64,000 nt of DNA from VFJZ01 sp046598415 (GTDB lineage Bacteria; Actinomycetota; Thermoleophilia; Gaiellales; F1-60-MAGs149), in assembly GCA_046598415.1 (NCBI GenBank), contig JBKJIG010000162.1, positions 31,870-95,869 of the forward strand, in the 5' to 3' direction. The notes beneath the pieces are model-generated. The model was not told the DNA's origin, searched no databases, and worked only from the letters and a program-made list of their open reading frames with translations. How positions within the stretch are numbered: the first letter of the stretch is position 1; each line of letters opens with the position of its first letter. Positions 1 through 8,599 of the stretch are shown in pieces. Both the position numbers and the translations under genes were made by a program.

Positions 1-1188
1 CAGGGAGCAGTCGCCGTGCTCTTCTACGGCGCGTCCGACCTTCCCGCCGGCGCGCTCGGCGGCGACGACCGCACCGGCATCCCGGCGCTCGAGGTCGACG
101 ACGCGCTGGGTCTGCGCATCGCCCAGTCCGTCGCGGCCGGCCAGCAGGTCACCTTCACCGCCGGCACCGCCACCTACACACCCAACGCCTGGCGTGACGC
201 CGTTGCGCCGTTCTCGTCCGAGGGCCTGGGATGGGACGACCGGCTCAAGCCCGACGTGGTACTGCCCGGCGTCGCGATCATCGGCGCCCAGGCCGGCGGC
301 GGCTACGCGGCCGTCTCCGGCACCAGCGCCGCCGCGGCCCAGGCCGCCGGGCTGGTAGCCGTGCTCGCCGCCCAGCATGCCGACTGGAGCGCGGCCCGAC
401 TGCGCTCCGCGCTGATCTCGACGGCGGTGCTGGTGCGCGGGCTCGACGCGCCTCTGGCACCCGTGCAGGCCCAGGGCGGCGGGCGTCCCGACCCGGCCGC
501 CGCGTCGGTCGTCACCGTCGCGACGCGTCCCGCCACCCTGTCGCTCGGACGACCCGGCGACGACGGCGTGGCGCGCGGCGAGCTGACGGTCGAGAACCTC
601 ACCGACGCCGCCCGCACCCTCTCGCTCGGCCTGCAGCGCGACGCCGCCGGCGATGCGACCGGCCTCACCGCCGCGATCGACCCCGCCCGGTTCGTGCTCG
701 CGCCGCACGCGGTCGCCACGCTGCCCGTCGCCATCCGGGTGCAGACGCCCAGCGCGGCCGCCGGCGTCGCCGGCGGCTGGCTCGTCGTCACGCCCGACGC
801 GGGGCCGGCCCAGCGCGTGCCGCTGGCCGTCGCGCTGCCCGGCGCCAGGGTCGCGCCGATCCGCACCGCCACCCTCGCCCCGGGCGTGCTGTCCGCCGGC
901 GCCAAGGGCATCCTGTCGCTCGCGCTCGGCTCGGCTGCCGCGCCCGGTGACGGCAGCGTGCAGCTCGCCGCCGTCCGGCAGCTGACGCTCGAGCTGTACC
1001 GCGGCGAGAAGCGCCTCGCGGTGCTGTACACCGCTCGCGACCTGCTGCCCGGCCGCTACACGTTCGCCATCCGTCCGGTCAGCGCCGGCGGCACCGCGCT
1101 GGCCACCGGCCGGTACCGCGTCGTCGTCCGCGCCACCGGCAGCGACGGAGACAAGGTCTCGACGTCGCTCCCGCTGCGCGTGCGATGA
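1..1188 (+). CDS. Subtilisin-like (S8) serine protease, C-terminal part
   Basis: The reading frame is open from base 1 to the TGA at 1186-1188, so the gene begins before the window. The visible part carries KPDVVLPG followed by GTSAAAA, with the presumed catalytic Ser at codon 109. This is the usual layout around the nucleophile of S8 peptidases. The Asp and His of the triad would lie upstream and are not seen. After about codon 165 the protein continues with beta-rich, Ala/Val/Thr-rich segments resembling Ig/Fn3-type domains and has no C-terminal anchor. It is likely a secreted protease, though the signal peptide is outside the window. The gene overlaps the next one by 4 bp (ATGA), which suggests co-transcription. 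Confidence 0.8.
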   Translation, partial: QGAVAVLFYGASDLPAGALGGDDRTGIPALEVDDALGLRIAQSVAAGQQVTFTAGTATYTPNAWRDAVAPFSSEGLGWDDRLKPDVVLPGVAIIGAQAGGGYAAVSGTSAAAAQAAGLVAVLAAQHADWSAARLRSALISTAVLVRGLDAPLAPVQAQGGGRPDPAAASVVTVATRPATLSLGRPGDDGVARGELTVENLTDAARTLSLGLQRDAAGDATGLTAAIDPARFVLAPHAVATLPVAIRVQTPSAAAGVAGGWLVVTPDAGPAQRVPLAVALPGARVAPIRTATLAPGVLSAGAKGILSLALGSAAAPGDGSVQLAAVRQLTLELYRGEKRLAVLYTARDLLPGRYTFAIRPVSAGGTALATGRYRVVVRATGSDGDKVSTSLPLRVR

Positions 1189-1433
1189 CCGCGGTCGCGC
1201 TCTACTGGGCGCAGGGCTGTCATCTGTGCGAGCCGGCCAAGCAGACGACGCGCGCGATCTGCGCCGACCTCGGCGTCGAGCTCGAGGAGATCGACATCAC
1301 GGGGGACGACGCGCTCGAAGAGGCGTACCGCGCCGCGCTGCCGGTGATCGAGATCGACGGGCGCCGCGCCTTCAAGTTCCACGTCGACGAGCACGACCTG
1401 CGCGATCGGCTGATCCGCGCGATGGCCCGCTGA
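1185..1433 (+). CDS. Glutaredoxin-like thiol-disulfide protein
   Basis: This 82-residue protein has a single thioredoxin-fold layout: beta strand, then CHLC (a CxxC redox motif) at residues 14-17, an amphipathic helix, a TGDDALEEAY segment, the cis-Pro strand LPVIEIDG and a final helix. Size and order match glutaredoxin-like proteins of the DUF836/NrdH-like type, which reduce disulfides in the cytoplasm. The natural partner cannot be told from sequence. The ATG overlaps the stop of the protease gene by 4 bp. The redox repressor rex follows after about 120 bp, which fits a redox theme but proves nothing. Confidence 0.82.
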   Translation: MTAVALYWAQGCHLCEPAKQTTRAICADLGVELEEIDITGDDALEEAYRAALPVIEIDGRRAFKFHVDEHDLRDRLIRAMAR

Positions 1434-1554
1434 CACCCACCGATTCACCGCACAATCTTGGCCTCTTGTGCGCCGCTGACGCCTTACGGTATCGACGGGT
1501 GTACGCTGCCTTGTGCTGTTACGAGATCGTCGGCATCACGGGAGCGAAACCACT

Positions 1555-2178
1555 GTGGCATCCGAGCGACTGACAGTCGGCGTCGCGGCTCGACTGTCCC
1601 GCTATCTGCAGGTACTGACCCAGACGAAGAAGATGGGTCGCGACGCGATCTCCTCGCAGGAGATCGCGGAGTACACCCATATCAACGCCACCCAGATCCG
1701 TCGTGATCTGAGCGGCTTCGGCAAGTTCGGCAAGCGCGGCGTGGGGTACAACGTCGACGCGCTGATCGGCGAGATCCGCAAGATCCTGCGCGCCGCCGGC
1801 CAGCACAACATCGCCGTCTTCGGGGCCGGGCCGCTGGGCGAGGCGATCGCGCGCTCCGACCTGTTCGCCGACCACGGCTTCAACATCGCGGCGCTGTTCG
1901 ACATCGATCCCGCCAAGGTGGGCCGCCGGCACGGCGACGTCGACGTGCTGGCCTACGACGACGTCGAGTCGGCCATCCGCGAGCGCAACATCATCGTCGG
2001 CGTGCTCGCGGTGCCCGACAGCGCGGCGCAGGGCATTGCCGACCGACTGGTCGAGAACGGCGTGCGCATCATCTTCAACTACACGGGAGCGCTGCTGACG
2101 GTACCCGCCGACGTGACGGTGCACACGTCGAGCCCGATCGTCGAGCTGCTCTACGCGCTCTACTTCTACCTGGCCTGA
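1555..2178 (+). CDS. rex: Redox-sensing transcriptional repressor Rex
   Basis: Rex senses the NADH/NAD+ ratio and represses respiratory and fermentative genes when NADH is low. An N-terminal winged helix (about residues 1-80; SSQEIAEYTHINATQIRRDL is the recognition region) is followed by a Rossmann fold with GAGPLG and an acidic residue in FDID, and ends in the domain-swapping helix YALYFYLA. I place the start at the GTG at 1555 because a GGAG lies 9-14 bases upstream. An ATG in frame at 1513 would add 14 poorly conserved residues. Length (207 aa) is normal. It converges with the anti-sigma gene with no bases between the two stop codons. Confidence 0.93.
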   Translation: MASERLTVGVAARLSRYLQVLTQTKKMGRDAISSQEIAEYTHINATQIRRDLSGFGKFGKRGVGYNVDALIGEIRKILRAAGQHNIAVFGAGPLGEAIARSDLFADHGFNIAALFDIDPAKVGRRHGDVDVLAYDDVESAIRERNIIVGVLAVPDSAAQGIADRLVENGVRIIFNYTGALLTVPADVTVHTSSPIVELLYALYFYLA

Positions 2179-2763
2179 TCAGCTGGCGGACGGGCTGCGG
2201 ATGTCGTCGCCACCGGTCGACATGACGTAGATCTTCGTCGTGCCGGGGTTCACCTCGCTGGCGGTGCGCAGATCCTGGACGATCGACGGGATCAGCGCCT
2301 GCGGCGCGAGGATGGCGTAGCCGCCCGTCGGCTGGACGAACACGAACGGCGCCGACTTGACCGGCAGCAGGCGCTGCGCGGCCTCGAGGTCGTTGGCGGG
2401 GACGCCGAGCGAGAACGTCTGCATCGACGGTTGCTTGGTGGTGCCGCCGCGGCTGCCGCCGAGCGTGACCAGCGCCAGCAGCGCGAACAGCACGATCGCG
2501 AGCGCCGGCACGAAGTAGCGGATGCGCGAGCGGGGCCGAGTGCGCGCCGCGGCCAGCTCGGCCGGCGAGTCGTGCGGGATCGCCATCGTCGGCAGACGAT
2601 CGAGCTCGTCCACCGTCAGGATCAGGTCGTCGATCGTGCGGCGGCACGCCCGGCAGCCCGAAACGTGACGTTTGATCTGATCGCGCGTCTCGTCAGGGAG
2701 CTGGCCGATCACATAGTCGAGGAGGAGCAGCTCCTCGGGATGGACGGGTTCGCGTGCGCTCAT
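2179..2763 (-). CDS. Membrane anti-sigma factor with zinc-finger (zf-HC2) domain
   Basis: The N-terminal 70 residues include H-x3-C-x2-C (HVSGCRAC), the zinc-binding motif of anti-sigma (ZAS/zf-HC2) domains. One hydrophobic segment (FVPALAIVLFALLALVTL, about residues 85-105) follows, then an extracytoplasmic domain of about 90 residues. Proteins of this plan hold an ECF sigma factor at the membrane, but no sigma gene is adjacent here, so its partner is unknown. I chose the ATG at 2763 because a TATGCT box lies 14 bases before it and the alternative ATG at 2781 falls inside that box. The gene is transcribed divergently from the ligase at 2986. Confidence 0.72.
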   Translation of the reverse strand: MSAREPVHPEELLLLDYVIGQLPDETRDQIKRHVSGCRACRRTIDDLILTVDELDRLPTMAIPHDSPAELAAARTRPRSRIRYFVPALAIVLFALLALVTLGGSRGGTTKQPSMQTFSLGVPANDLEAAQRLLPVKSAPFVFVQPTGGYAILAPQALIPSIVQDLRTASEVNPGTTKIYVMSTGGDDIRSPSAS

Positions 2764-2968
2764 GGCAGCCGTGTGCAGCATACCGCCGAGAGCGTCTCCC
2801 GGAGCGCGCCGACCGTCGCGATCAGGCCGCGCGATCGACGGACTGTGTGACAGCCGCCACGCTGGCCAGGTTCCGGCAGCCGCTCGGACGCCGCGCGTGC
2901 CGACGGGCGGCTCGCCACGAGTGGTCCGCTGGCGGCGGGTGGTGGTTTAGGACGGCCACCGCCGCTGC

Positions 2969-2974
2969 TATCTT
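2969..2974 (+). promoter_or_regulatory. Putative -10 box (TATCTT), near-leaderless promoter
   Basis: TATCTT fits the actinobacterial TANNNT -10 pattern. It ends 11 bases before the ATG at 2986, and no Shine-Dalgarno sequence lies between them. A transcript starting 6-8 bases downstream would have almost no leader. The -35 region (TTTAGG at 2946) is weak. Confidence 0.4.
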
Positions 2975-2985
2975 CCTGCCCTCCA

Positions 2986-4173
2986 ATGGGCGAGTTCATC
3001 GAAGATCCGCTCGACGCGCTCGAGCAGGCACGCGCGCACTTCGCCTCGGCGACCGACTTCACGATCGGCATCGAGGAGGAGTTTCAGATCCTCGATCCCG
3101 ACACCCTGTCGCTCACGCAGCGCTACCCGGAGCTGCGGGCCATGGCCGACGCCTCGCCGCTGGCCGGCGGCGTCGCAGGCGAGCTGATCAAGTCGGAGAT
3201 CGAGATCAAGACGGGCCGCTGTGAGACGTTCGCGGAGGCCGCCGCGCAGATCCGCGAGCGCCGTCGTCTGCTGTTCGGGTTGGCCGACGATCTGGGCGTC
3301 GGGCTGGGCGCCAACGGCACCCACCCGTTCGCGCGCTGGCAGGACCAGGAGATCATCGACACGCCGCACTACCGCATCGTCGAGGGCCAGCTGAAGTACG
3401 TCGCCTGGCGCAACAACACCTTCGGGATCCACGTCCACGTCGGCATCCGTGACGCCGACCGCGCGATGGCGGTCTGCAACGCGCTGCGGTCGATCGTGCC
3501 CGAGCTGACGGCCGCCTCGGCCAGCTCGCCGTGGCTCGAGGATCGGGTCACGCACCTGCGCTCGACGCGGTCGCAGATCTTCACGCGCATGTTCCCGCGC
3601 TGCGGCCTCCCCGACACGTTCGCGAACTGGGCCGAGTACCAGGACTTCGTCCGCTATCTGATCGATGTCGGGTCGATCCGCGAGCACACCGAGATCTGGT
3701 GGACGATCCGGCCGCACCAGTCGTTCGGGACGGTCGAGATCCGGGCCTGCGACGCGCTGCCCGACGTGAACGAGTCGCTCGCGCTGTGCGCGCTGCAGGT
3801 CGCCCTGGCGGCGCGCTTCGCGCGGATGTACGACGAGGGCGAGCCGCTACCCATCTACGAGCACCGCTACCTCGAGGAGAACGTCTGGCGGTCGATCCGC
3901 TGGGGCCTCGACTGGGAGCTGATCGACTTCGCGGCCCGCCGCTCCGTGCCGGCGCCCGATCGCGTGCGCGCGCTGATCGAGCTGTGCGGCCCCGAGATCG
4001 ACGCGCTCGGCCTGGCGCCGTACCTGCCGCCGCTGGAGCGCATCCTGGCCGAGGGCGACAACGCCTCGCGGTACCTGCGGCGCATCGAGGCGGGGGAGAC
4101 CCACCGCGAGATCTTCGCCGAGCAGGTCGCCGTGATGCGCGCGTCCGTTGAACAGGATCCGGTGGCGCGATGA
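2986..4173 (+). CDS. ybdK: YbdK-type carboxylate-amine ligase (GCS2 family)
   Basis: The 395-residue protein belongs to the glutamate-cysteine ligase family 2 (GCS2/YbdK), ATP-dependent enzymes that join a carboxylate to an amine. Supporting motifs are FTIGIEEEFQ near residue 26, ELIKSEIEIKTGRC, GANGTHPFA, the FGIHVHVGI strand and SFGTVEIRACD. Together they line the ATP and substrate site in this family. Whether it makes gamma-glutamylcysteine is uncertain: YbdK proteins have weak GCL activity and their true substrate is often unknown. It overlaps the next gene by 4 bp (ATGA) and forms a three-gene operon with it and mtnP. Confidence 0.88.
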   Translation: MGEFIEDPLDALEQARAHFASATDFTIGIEEEFQILDPDTLSLTQRYPELRAMADASPLAGGVAGELIKSEIEIKTGRCETFAEAAAQIRERRRLLFGLADDLGVGLGANGTHPFARWQDQEIIDTPHYRIVEGQLKYVAWRNNTFGIHVHVGIRDADRAMAVCNALRSIVPELTAASASSPWLEDRVTHLRSTRSQIFTRMFPRCGLPDTFANWAEYQDFVRYLIDVGSIREHTEIWWTIRPHQSFGTVEIRACDALPDVNESLALCALQVALAARFARMYDEGEPLPIYEHRYLEENVWRSIRWGLDWELIDFAARRSVPAPDRVRALIELCGPEIDALGLAPYLPPLERILAEGDNASRYLRRIEAGETHREIFAEQVAVMRASVEQDPVAR

Positions 4174-4547
4174 GCGAGGACGAGGTCCGCGCGGCGCTCG
4201 ACGAGCTCGCCGCGATCCCGGTCGAGCAGCTGCTCGTCGGCACCATCCAGACGCTCGTGAACGTGACGCTGATGCGGCTCGGCCTGGTCGAGGGCATCGA
4301 GGCGGCCGTCGATCGCGAGCAGGCGCGCATCGCGATCGACGCGATCGCGGCGCTGGAGAGCGTCGTCGGGCCGCGGATGCCGCCCGACGTCGCGAACGAG
4401 CTGCGCAGCGTGCTGGCCTCGCTGCGGATGGCGTACACCGGGCCGCCGGGCGACGATCCGGCCGCCGGTGGCGGCTCACCGCCGCCGCCGCCCCCGCCGC
4501 CCGAGCCTGAGCGGCCACCCATCTGGACGCCGCGGGGCAACGTTTGA
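4170..4547 (+). CDS. DUF1844-like small protein with proline-rich tail
   Basis: This 125-residue protein is helical, with a pattern resembling DUF1844: an LLVGTIQTLVNVTLMRLGL helix, then ARIAIDAIAALESVV and a closing helix ANELRSVLASLRM. The last 35 residues are low complexity, Gly then a run of eight Pro, and are probably disordered. No catalytic motif is visible. It starts with ATG overlapping the ligase stop and ends in TGA overlapping the TTG start of mtnP, so translation is probably coupled across all three genes. Function is unknown, and the DUF1844 assignment is by pattern only. Confidence 0.7.
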   Translation: MSEDEVRAALDELAAIPVEQLLVGTIQTLVNVTLMRLGLVEGIEAAVDREQARIAIDAIAALESVVGPRMPPDVANELRSVLASLRMAYTGPPGDDPAAGGGSPPPPPPPPEPERPPIWTPRGNV

Positions 4548-5338
4548 CGGCCCTCGCGACCGTCGGCGTGTTCGGCGGTTCCGGCTTCTACTCGTTCCTC
4601 GACGACGTCGAGGAGGTGGCGGTCGACACGCCCTACGGCCCGCCGTCCGACCGGCTGGTCGTCGGCGACGTCGCCGGCACCCGCGTCGCGTTCCTGCCGC
4701 GGCACGGCCGTCATCACCACCTGCCTCCGCACGCGATCCCGTACCGGGCGAACGTGTGGGCGATGCGCGAGATCGGCGTGCAGCGGCTGATCGGGCCGTG
4801 CGCCGCCGGCTCGCTCGACCGTGACGTTCCGCCCGGGTCGTTCGTGGTCTGCGACCAGTTCGTCGACCGCACCAGCGGGCGCGCCGACACGTTCTACGAC
4901 GGGCCCGACGTCCAGCACGTCTCCGCCGCCGATCCGTACTGCCCGTCGCTGCGCGAGCTGATCGTGCGGACGGGCCGCGCGCAGGACATCGACGTGCGCG
5001 ACGGCGGCACGATGGTGGTGATCTCCGGCCCGCGCTTCTCGACCCGCGCCGAATCGGCCTGGTTCGCGTCGATGGGCTGGCAGGTCGTGAACATGACGGG
5101 CTATCCCGAGGCGTGGCTGGCCCGCGAGCTGGGCCTCTGTTACGCCAACGTCTCGCTGATCACCGACTACGACGTCGGCGTGCCCGGCGAGAGCGCCGCG
5201 GTCTCGCACGAGGCGGTGCTGGCGGTGTTCGCCGACAACGTGGCACGCGTTCGCGACCTGCTGTTCGCGGTCATCCCGCGGGTCGGCGCAGCCCCGGCCG
5301 GCGACCCCTGTCGCGCAGCGCTCCCGTCCGCCGGCTGA
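4544..5338 (+). CDS. mtnP: S-methyl-5'-thioadenosine phosphorylase family protein
   Basis: This PNP/MTAP-family enzyme cleaves methylthioadenosine (or a close purine nucleoside) with phosphate, feeding methionine salvage. GGSGFY at residues 11-16 binds phosphate, LPRHGRHHHLPPH and CAAGSL are family signatures, and VVNMTGYPEAWLARELGLCY holds the ribose/base-binding segment followed by ITDYD. The Thr-x-x-Pro-Glu element reads TGYPE, a variant, so substrate choice (MTA, methylthioinosine or guanosine) is open. The start is a TTG overlapping the preceding stop (TTGA). Length, 264 aa, is normal. It converges with the PilZ gene across 180 bp in which I see no gene. Confidence 0.87.
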   Translation: MTALATVGVFGGSGFYSFLDDVEEVAVDTPYGPPSDRLVVGDVAGTRVAFLPRHGRHHHLPPHAIPYRANVWAMREIGVQRLIGPCAAGSLDRDVPPGSFVVCDQFVDRTSGRADTFYDGPDVQHVSAADPYCPSLRELIVRTGRAQDIDVRDGGTMVVISGPRFSTRAESAWFASMGWQVVNMTGYPEAWLARELGLCYANVSLITDYDVGVPGESAAVSHEAVLAVFADNVARVRDLLFAVIPRVGAAPAGDPCRAALPSAG

Positions 5339-5518
5339 GCGTCCCGACCGAAGGTCGCGCCGGAATCCAGCGTTGCTTTCTCGTGGCCGTTTCCACCGTG
5401 CCCGTTTCGGTGCCTGGCACCCCTACGGTCATGGCGGCACACTTCCGCGCGTCGATTTCACACATCCGGCACACTCCGCGCGCTTTCTGCGGAGCTGGGA
5501 CGATCTCACGAGCACGTG

Positions 5519-6226
5519 CTACTCGGAGGTGCGGCGCATGCCCGGCGCGGACGGCGCCGGCGGGGCTGCGCCGCCGATCATCTCGTCGCCCGCCCCGGTG
5601 GGCTTCGTCCACACGGCCTCCAAGACGCGCGCGAAGAACGGGACGGCGTGGTCGCGGTCGACGAACCGCGCGCCGTACGGCGTCGTCAGCTGGGCGTCGT
5701 AGCGGACGATCTCGACCTCGGTCGGATACGGCTCGTCGCCGGCGACATCCAGGTCGAGCACGAGGCGGTCACCGTGCGCGAACGGCACGCGGCTGTCGAA
5801 GCCGACACCGGTGCGCGACGCGTCGACGAGTTCGACCTCGACCACGCGGACGGCCTCGACCGGGTCGTCCGACACGCGGCGGGCGCGAGCTGAGATGCCG
5901 AGGCTGGCACGCTGGGCCTCGCGCTGCTTGACGGCGGTGTCGGAGATGATCCGCACCGTCGCGATGTCGCGACCGCCACCGGCCGCCGCGACGCGGAGCG
6001 CCTGGACGACGGCGCGCCGGGCGCGGCCGTGCACGTAGTAGCGGAGCGCGAAGAACGCGTCCTGCGGCACCAGGTCGGCGGGCGCCTCGAGGCGCAGGTT
6101 GCCGCGCTCGTTGGGCTGCGCCAGCAACTGGACGGACAGGGTGAGGGCGATCGTCTCGACCTGGTCGGACTGGATCGGTGAGGCGGACGCCGGAACGCGC
6201 TCCGGCGGCGATGCTTGGGCTGCCAC
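5519..6226 (-). CDS. PilZ-domain-like protein
   Basis: Of 235 residues, about residues 110-215 form a PilZ-like beta-barrel: an Arg-rich segment (ARARRVSDD), then VELVDASRTGVGF (the D/NxSxxG c-di-GMP motif), RLVLDLDV and YGARFVDRD. The N-terminal 100 residues are a beta-rich YcgR-N-like region. PilZ proteins bind cyclic di-GMP and alter motility or polysaccharide export. The RxxxR half of the binding site is not certain here. The gene begins 9 bp after thiED on the same strand and so probably sits at the end of the thiamine operon; no functional link is known. The C-terminal 20 residues are Gly/Ala/Pro-rich. Confidence 0.65.
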   Translation of the reverse strand: MAAQASPPERVPASASPIQSDQVETIALTLSVQLLAQPNERGNLRLEAPADLVPQDAFFALRYYVHGRARRAVVQALRVAAAGGGRDIATVRIISDTAVKQREAQRASLGISARARRVSDDPVEAVRVVEVELVDASRTGVGFDSRVPFAHGDRLVLDLDVAGDEPYPTEVEIVRYDAQLTTPYGARFVDRDHAVPFFARVLEAVWTKPTGAGDEMIGGAAPPAPSAPGMRRTSE

Positions 6227-6235
6227 CGACTCATC

Positions 6236-7615
6236 CTACACACCGCCGTACACATCAACCGGCCCGGCGCCGGCGCCGTACGGCAGGCCGTGCCGGACGG
6301 CCTCGGTGGCGGCCGTCTTGGCGCCCGCTGCGGCCTCCCGCAACGGCAGCCCGCGCGCCAGCAGCGCCGCCAGCGTGGAGGAGTGCGTGCAGCCCGCGCC
6401 GTGCGTCGTGCGCCGCGGCAGCCGCACGCCCTCGATGCGCGTCAGGCCGTCGCGGTCGCACAGGACGTCGTCGGCGGTCGCTCCATGGCCGCCGGTGACG
6501 ATCACCGCGCAGCCATGGCGCTCGTGCAGCACCTGCGCCAGGCGCGCGGCGCCGTCCACGTCCAGCTCCGCCAGCGCCTGCGCCTCGTAGAGGTTCGGGG
6601 TGATCACGGTCGCGCGGGCAAGCAGCAGCGTGCGGTACGCGTCGTCGCCGCCGGGCGCGAGCAGCGACGAGCCGGCCTCCGCCCGCATCACGGGATCGAC
6701 CACGACGGGCACCTCGTCGGCGGCGTCCAGGTCGGCCAGCTCCGCGGCGACGGCCGCCACCGTCTCGGGCGTGCCGAGCATGCCCGTCTTGACCGCGTCG
6801 AGGCCGATATCGGCCGCCACGAGCCGGATCTGGTCGCGGACGAAGCCGGGCGGTGTGCCAACGACGCCGTGCACACCGGTCGTGGTCTGCGCGGTCAGCG
6901 CCGTCACGGCGACGAGCGGGAAGCCGCCGACGCGGCTGATCGCCTTGATGTCGGCCTGGATGCCGGCACCGCCGCCCGAGTCGGATCCGGCGATGGTCAG
7001 CACGCGCGGACGGGCGACGAGCGCCTCGCGCAGGGCCGCCACGACGGCAGCGGGGTCGTCGGCCTCGGTGACGGCGCGCACCACGGCAATGCGGCGCGCA
7101 CCCAGCGCCGCGACGCGGAAGGCGCGACGCTCGTCGATGCCGCCCAGCGCGAACCACGGCAGCCGCAGGCCGCGGGCGGCGGCGACCGCGCCCAGGCCGA
7201 CCGCGGGCCGGGTCGGATGGGTGGCCGTCTCCCACACGGGGGAGACGCTGGCGTAGTCGGCCCCCTCGGCCTCGGCGGCGGCCAGCGCCGCACCGCCGCG
7301 CGTCGTGCGGCCGACGATGCCGCCGCCCATGATCTCGCGCGCCGCGGCGACGGTGCCGTCGTCCTGGCCGAGGTGGACGCCGTCGGCGCCGGCGTCGCGA
7401 GCCAGCACGGGGTCGTCGTTGACGACGAACAGGCAGCCGGCACGCCGCGCCGCCGCCGCGCACGCCCGGGCCTCGCCCAGCAGCGCGGCGGGCGCCAGCT
7501 CGCGGTCGCGCAGCTGCACGATGTCGGCGCCGAGCGTCTCGACCAGGTCGGCCAGGCGCCCGGCTCGCACGTGCGCGGGCGCGATCACGTAGATGCGCGC
7601 CTCGCCGATCGTCAC
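6236..7615 (-). CDS. thiED: Bifunctional thiamine-phosphate synthase / HMP-phosphate kinase (ThiE-ThiD)
   Basis: Two enzymes are fused. Residues 1-200 are thiamine-phosphate synthase (VQLRDRE, FVVNDDPVLARDAGADGVHLGQDD, FALGGID), which joins the thiazole and pyrimidine phosphates. Residues 205-459 are hydroxymethylpyrimidine (phosphate) kinase (LTIAGSDSGGGAGIQADIK, TALTAQ, VKTGMLG, VVDPVM and the anion-hole motif THGAGCTHSSTLAA). Normally these are separate or fused in the opposite order. Length, 459 aa, equals the sum of the two. The ATG at 7613-7615 overlaps the thiG stop by 4 bp. Confidence 0.93.
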   Translation of the reverse strand: MTIGEARIYVIAPAHVRAGRLADLVETLGADIVQLRDRELAPAALLGEARACAAAARRAGCLFVVNDDPVLARDAGADGVHLGQDDGTVAAAREIMGGGIVGRTTRGGAALAAAEAEGADYASVSPVWETATHPTRPAVGLGAVAAARGLRLPWFALGGIDERRAFRVAALGARRIAVVRAVTEADDPAAVVAALREALVARPRVLTIAGSDSGGGAGIQADIKAISRVGGFPLVAVTALTAQTTTGVHGVVGTPPGFVRDQIRLVAADIGLDAVKTGMLGTPETVAAVAAELADLDAADEVPVVVDPVMRAEAGSSLLAPGGDDAYRTLLLARATVITPNLYEAQALAELDVDGAARLAQVLHERHGCAVIVTGGHGATADDVLCDRDGLTRIEGVRLPRRTTHGAGCTHSSTLAALLARGLPLREAAAGAKTAATEAVRHGLPYGAGAGPVDVYGGV

Positions 7616-8391
7616 GCGGGTTCCAGGTCGGGCAGGCCGGCCTCGTCCGTCGAGGCCTGGGCGTGGTGCAGGCGTGGGATGCGCCCGGCGCGGCTCGCGA
7701 GGCGGCCGGCGTCGACCGCGAGCCGCAGGGCGGTTGCCATCGCCTCCGGGTCGCGAGCGCGGGAGACGGCGGTGGCGGCCAGCACGGCGTCGCAGCCGAG
7801 CTCCATCGCCAGCACGGCGTCGGATGCCGTGCCGATGCCGGCGTCGAGGATGAGCGGCACCGACACCGCCTCGCGGCAGAGCGCGATGTTGTGCTCGTTA
7901 CGGATCCCGAGGCCGCTGCCGATCGGTGAGCCGAGTGGCATCACCGCGGCGCAGCCGGCGTCTTCCAGGCGTCGCGCCAGCACGGGATCGTCGGTGGTGT
8001 AGGGCAGCACGATGAAGCCGTCGGCGACCAGCTCGCGGGCGGCCTTCAGCAGCTCGACGCCGTCGGGCAGCAGCGTGCGGCGATCGCCGATCACCTCGAG
8101 CTTCAGCCACGGCGTCTCGAACGCCTCGCGGGCCAGCTGCGCCGTGGCGACGGCATCCCGGGCGCTGAAGCAGCCGGCGGTGTTCGGCAGCACGCGGGCG
8201 CCGCCGCGCGTGACGGCGTCGTAGAGGCCGCCCGGCGCCTGCTCGACGCGGCGCAGGGCGACGGTCACGATCTCGGCGCCGCTGGCGGCCAGGGCGGCCT
8301 CGAACCGGTCGAGACGATGGAAGCCACCGGAACCCAGCAGCAACCTGGAGCGGATCTCCGTGCCGGCGATGATGAACGGGTCGTCGCGCAT
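7612..8391 (-). CDS. thiG: Thiazole synthase ThiG
   Basis: ThiG forms the thiazole phosphate from DXP, dehydroglycine and ThiS thiocarboxylate. The ATG at 8391 gives 259 residues, the usual length, starting with DDPFIIAGTEIRSRLLLGSG. The Schiff-base lysine is in PWLKLEVIGD, and later motifs are LPYTTDDPVLARRLED, MPLGSPIGSG, LILDAGIGTASDA and LAATAVSRARDP. An upstream ATG in the same frame (8544) falls inside thiS and is rejected. The start codon lies one base after the thiS stop, which suits coupled translation of the two partners. Confidence 0.95.
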   Translation of the reverse strand: MRDDPFIIAGTEIRSRLLLGSGGFHRLDRFEAALAASGAEIVTVALRRVEQAPGGLYDAVTRGGARVLPNTAGCFSARDAVATAQLAREAFETPWLKLEVIGDRRTLLPDGVELLKAARELVADGFIVLPYTTDDPVLARRLEDAGCAAVMPLGSPIGSGLGIRNEHNIALCREAVSVPLILDAGIGTASDAVLAMELGCDAVLAATAVSRARDPEAMATALRLAVDAGRLASRAGRIPRLHHAQASTDEAGLPDLEPA

Positions 8392-8392
8392 G

Positions 8393-8599
8393 TCAGCCTC
8401 CGGCCGTTGCGCGCAGCACCTCGAGCTGCGCGTCCTCGTGGAGCGTCGTCGTGTGCCAGGCCGAGCGCGGGACGACGGTACCGTCCAGCGCCACGGCGAT
8501 GCCGCGCTCGTCGGCGCCCGCGCCGGCGGCGACGACGGCGTCACGGACGGTCGCGCCGTCCGTCAGCTCGGCCACGCGACCGTTCAGCAGCACGTTCAT
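8393..8599 (-). CDS. thiS: Sulfur carrier protein ThiS
   Basis: This 68-residue ubiquitin-fold protein starts MNVLLNGRVAEL and ends in Gly-Gly, the C-terminus that is adenylated and converted to a thiocarboxylate to give sulfur to ThiG. TVVPRSAW and EDAQLEVL are typical ThiS positions. The ATG overlaps the thiO stop by 4 bp. No thiF homolog is in the window, so the activating enzyme must be encoded elsewhere. Confidence 0.95.
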   Translation of the reverse strand: MNVLLNGRVAELTDGATVRDAVVAAGAGADERGIAVALDGTVVPRSAWHTTTLHEDAQLEVLRATAGG

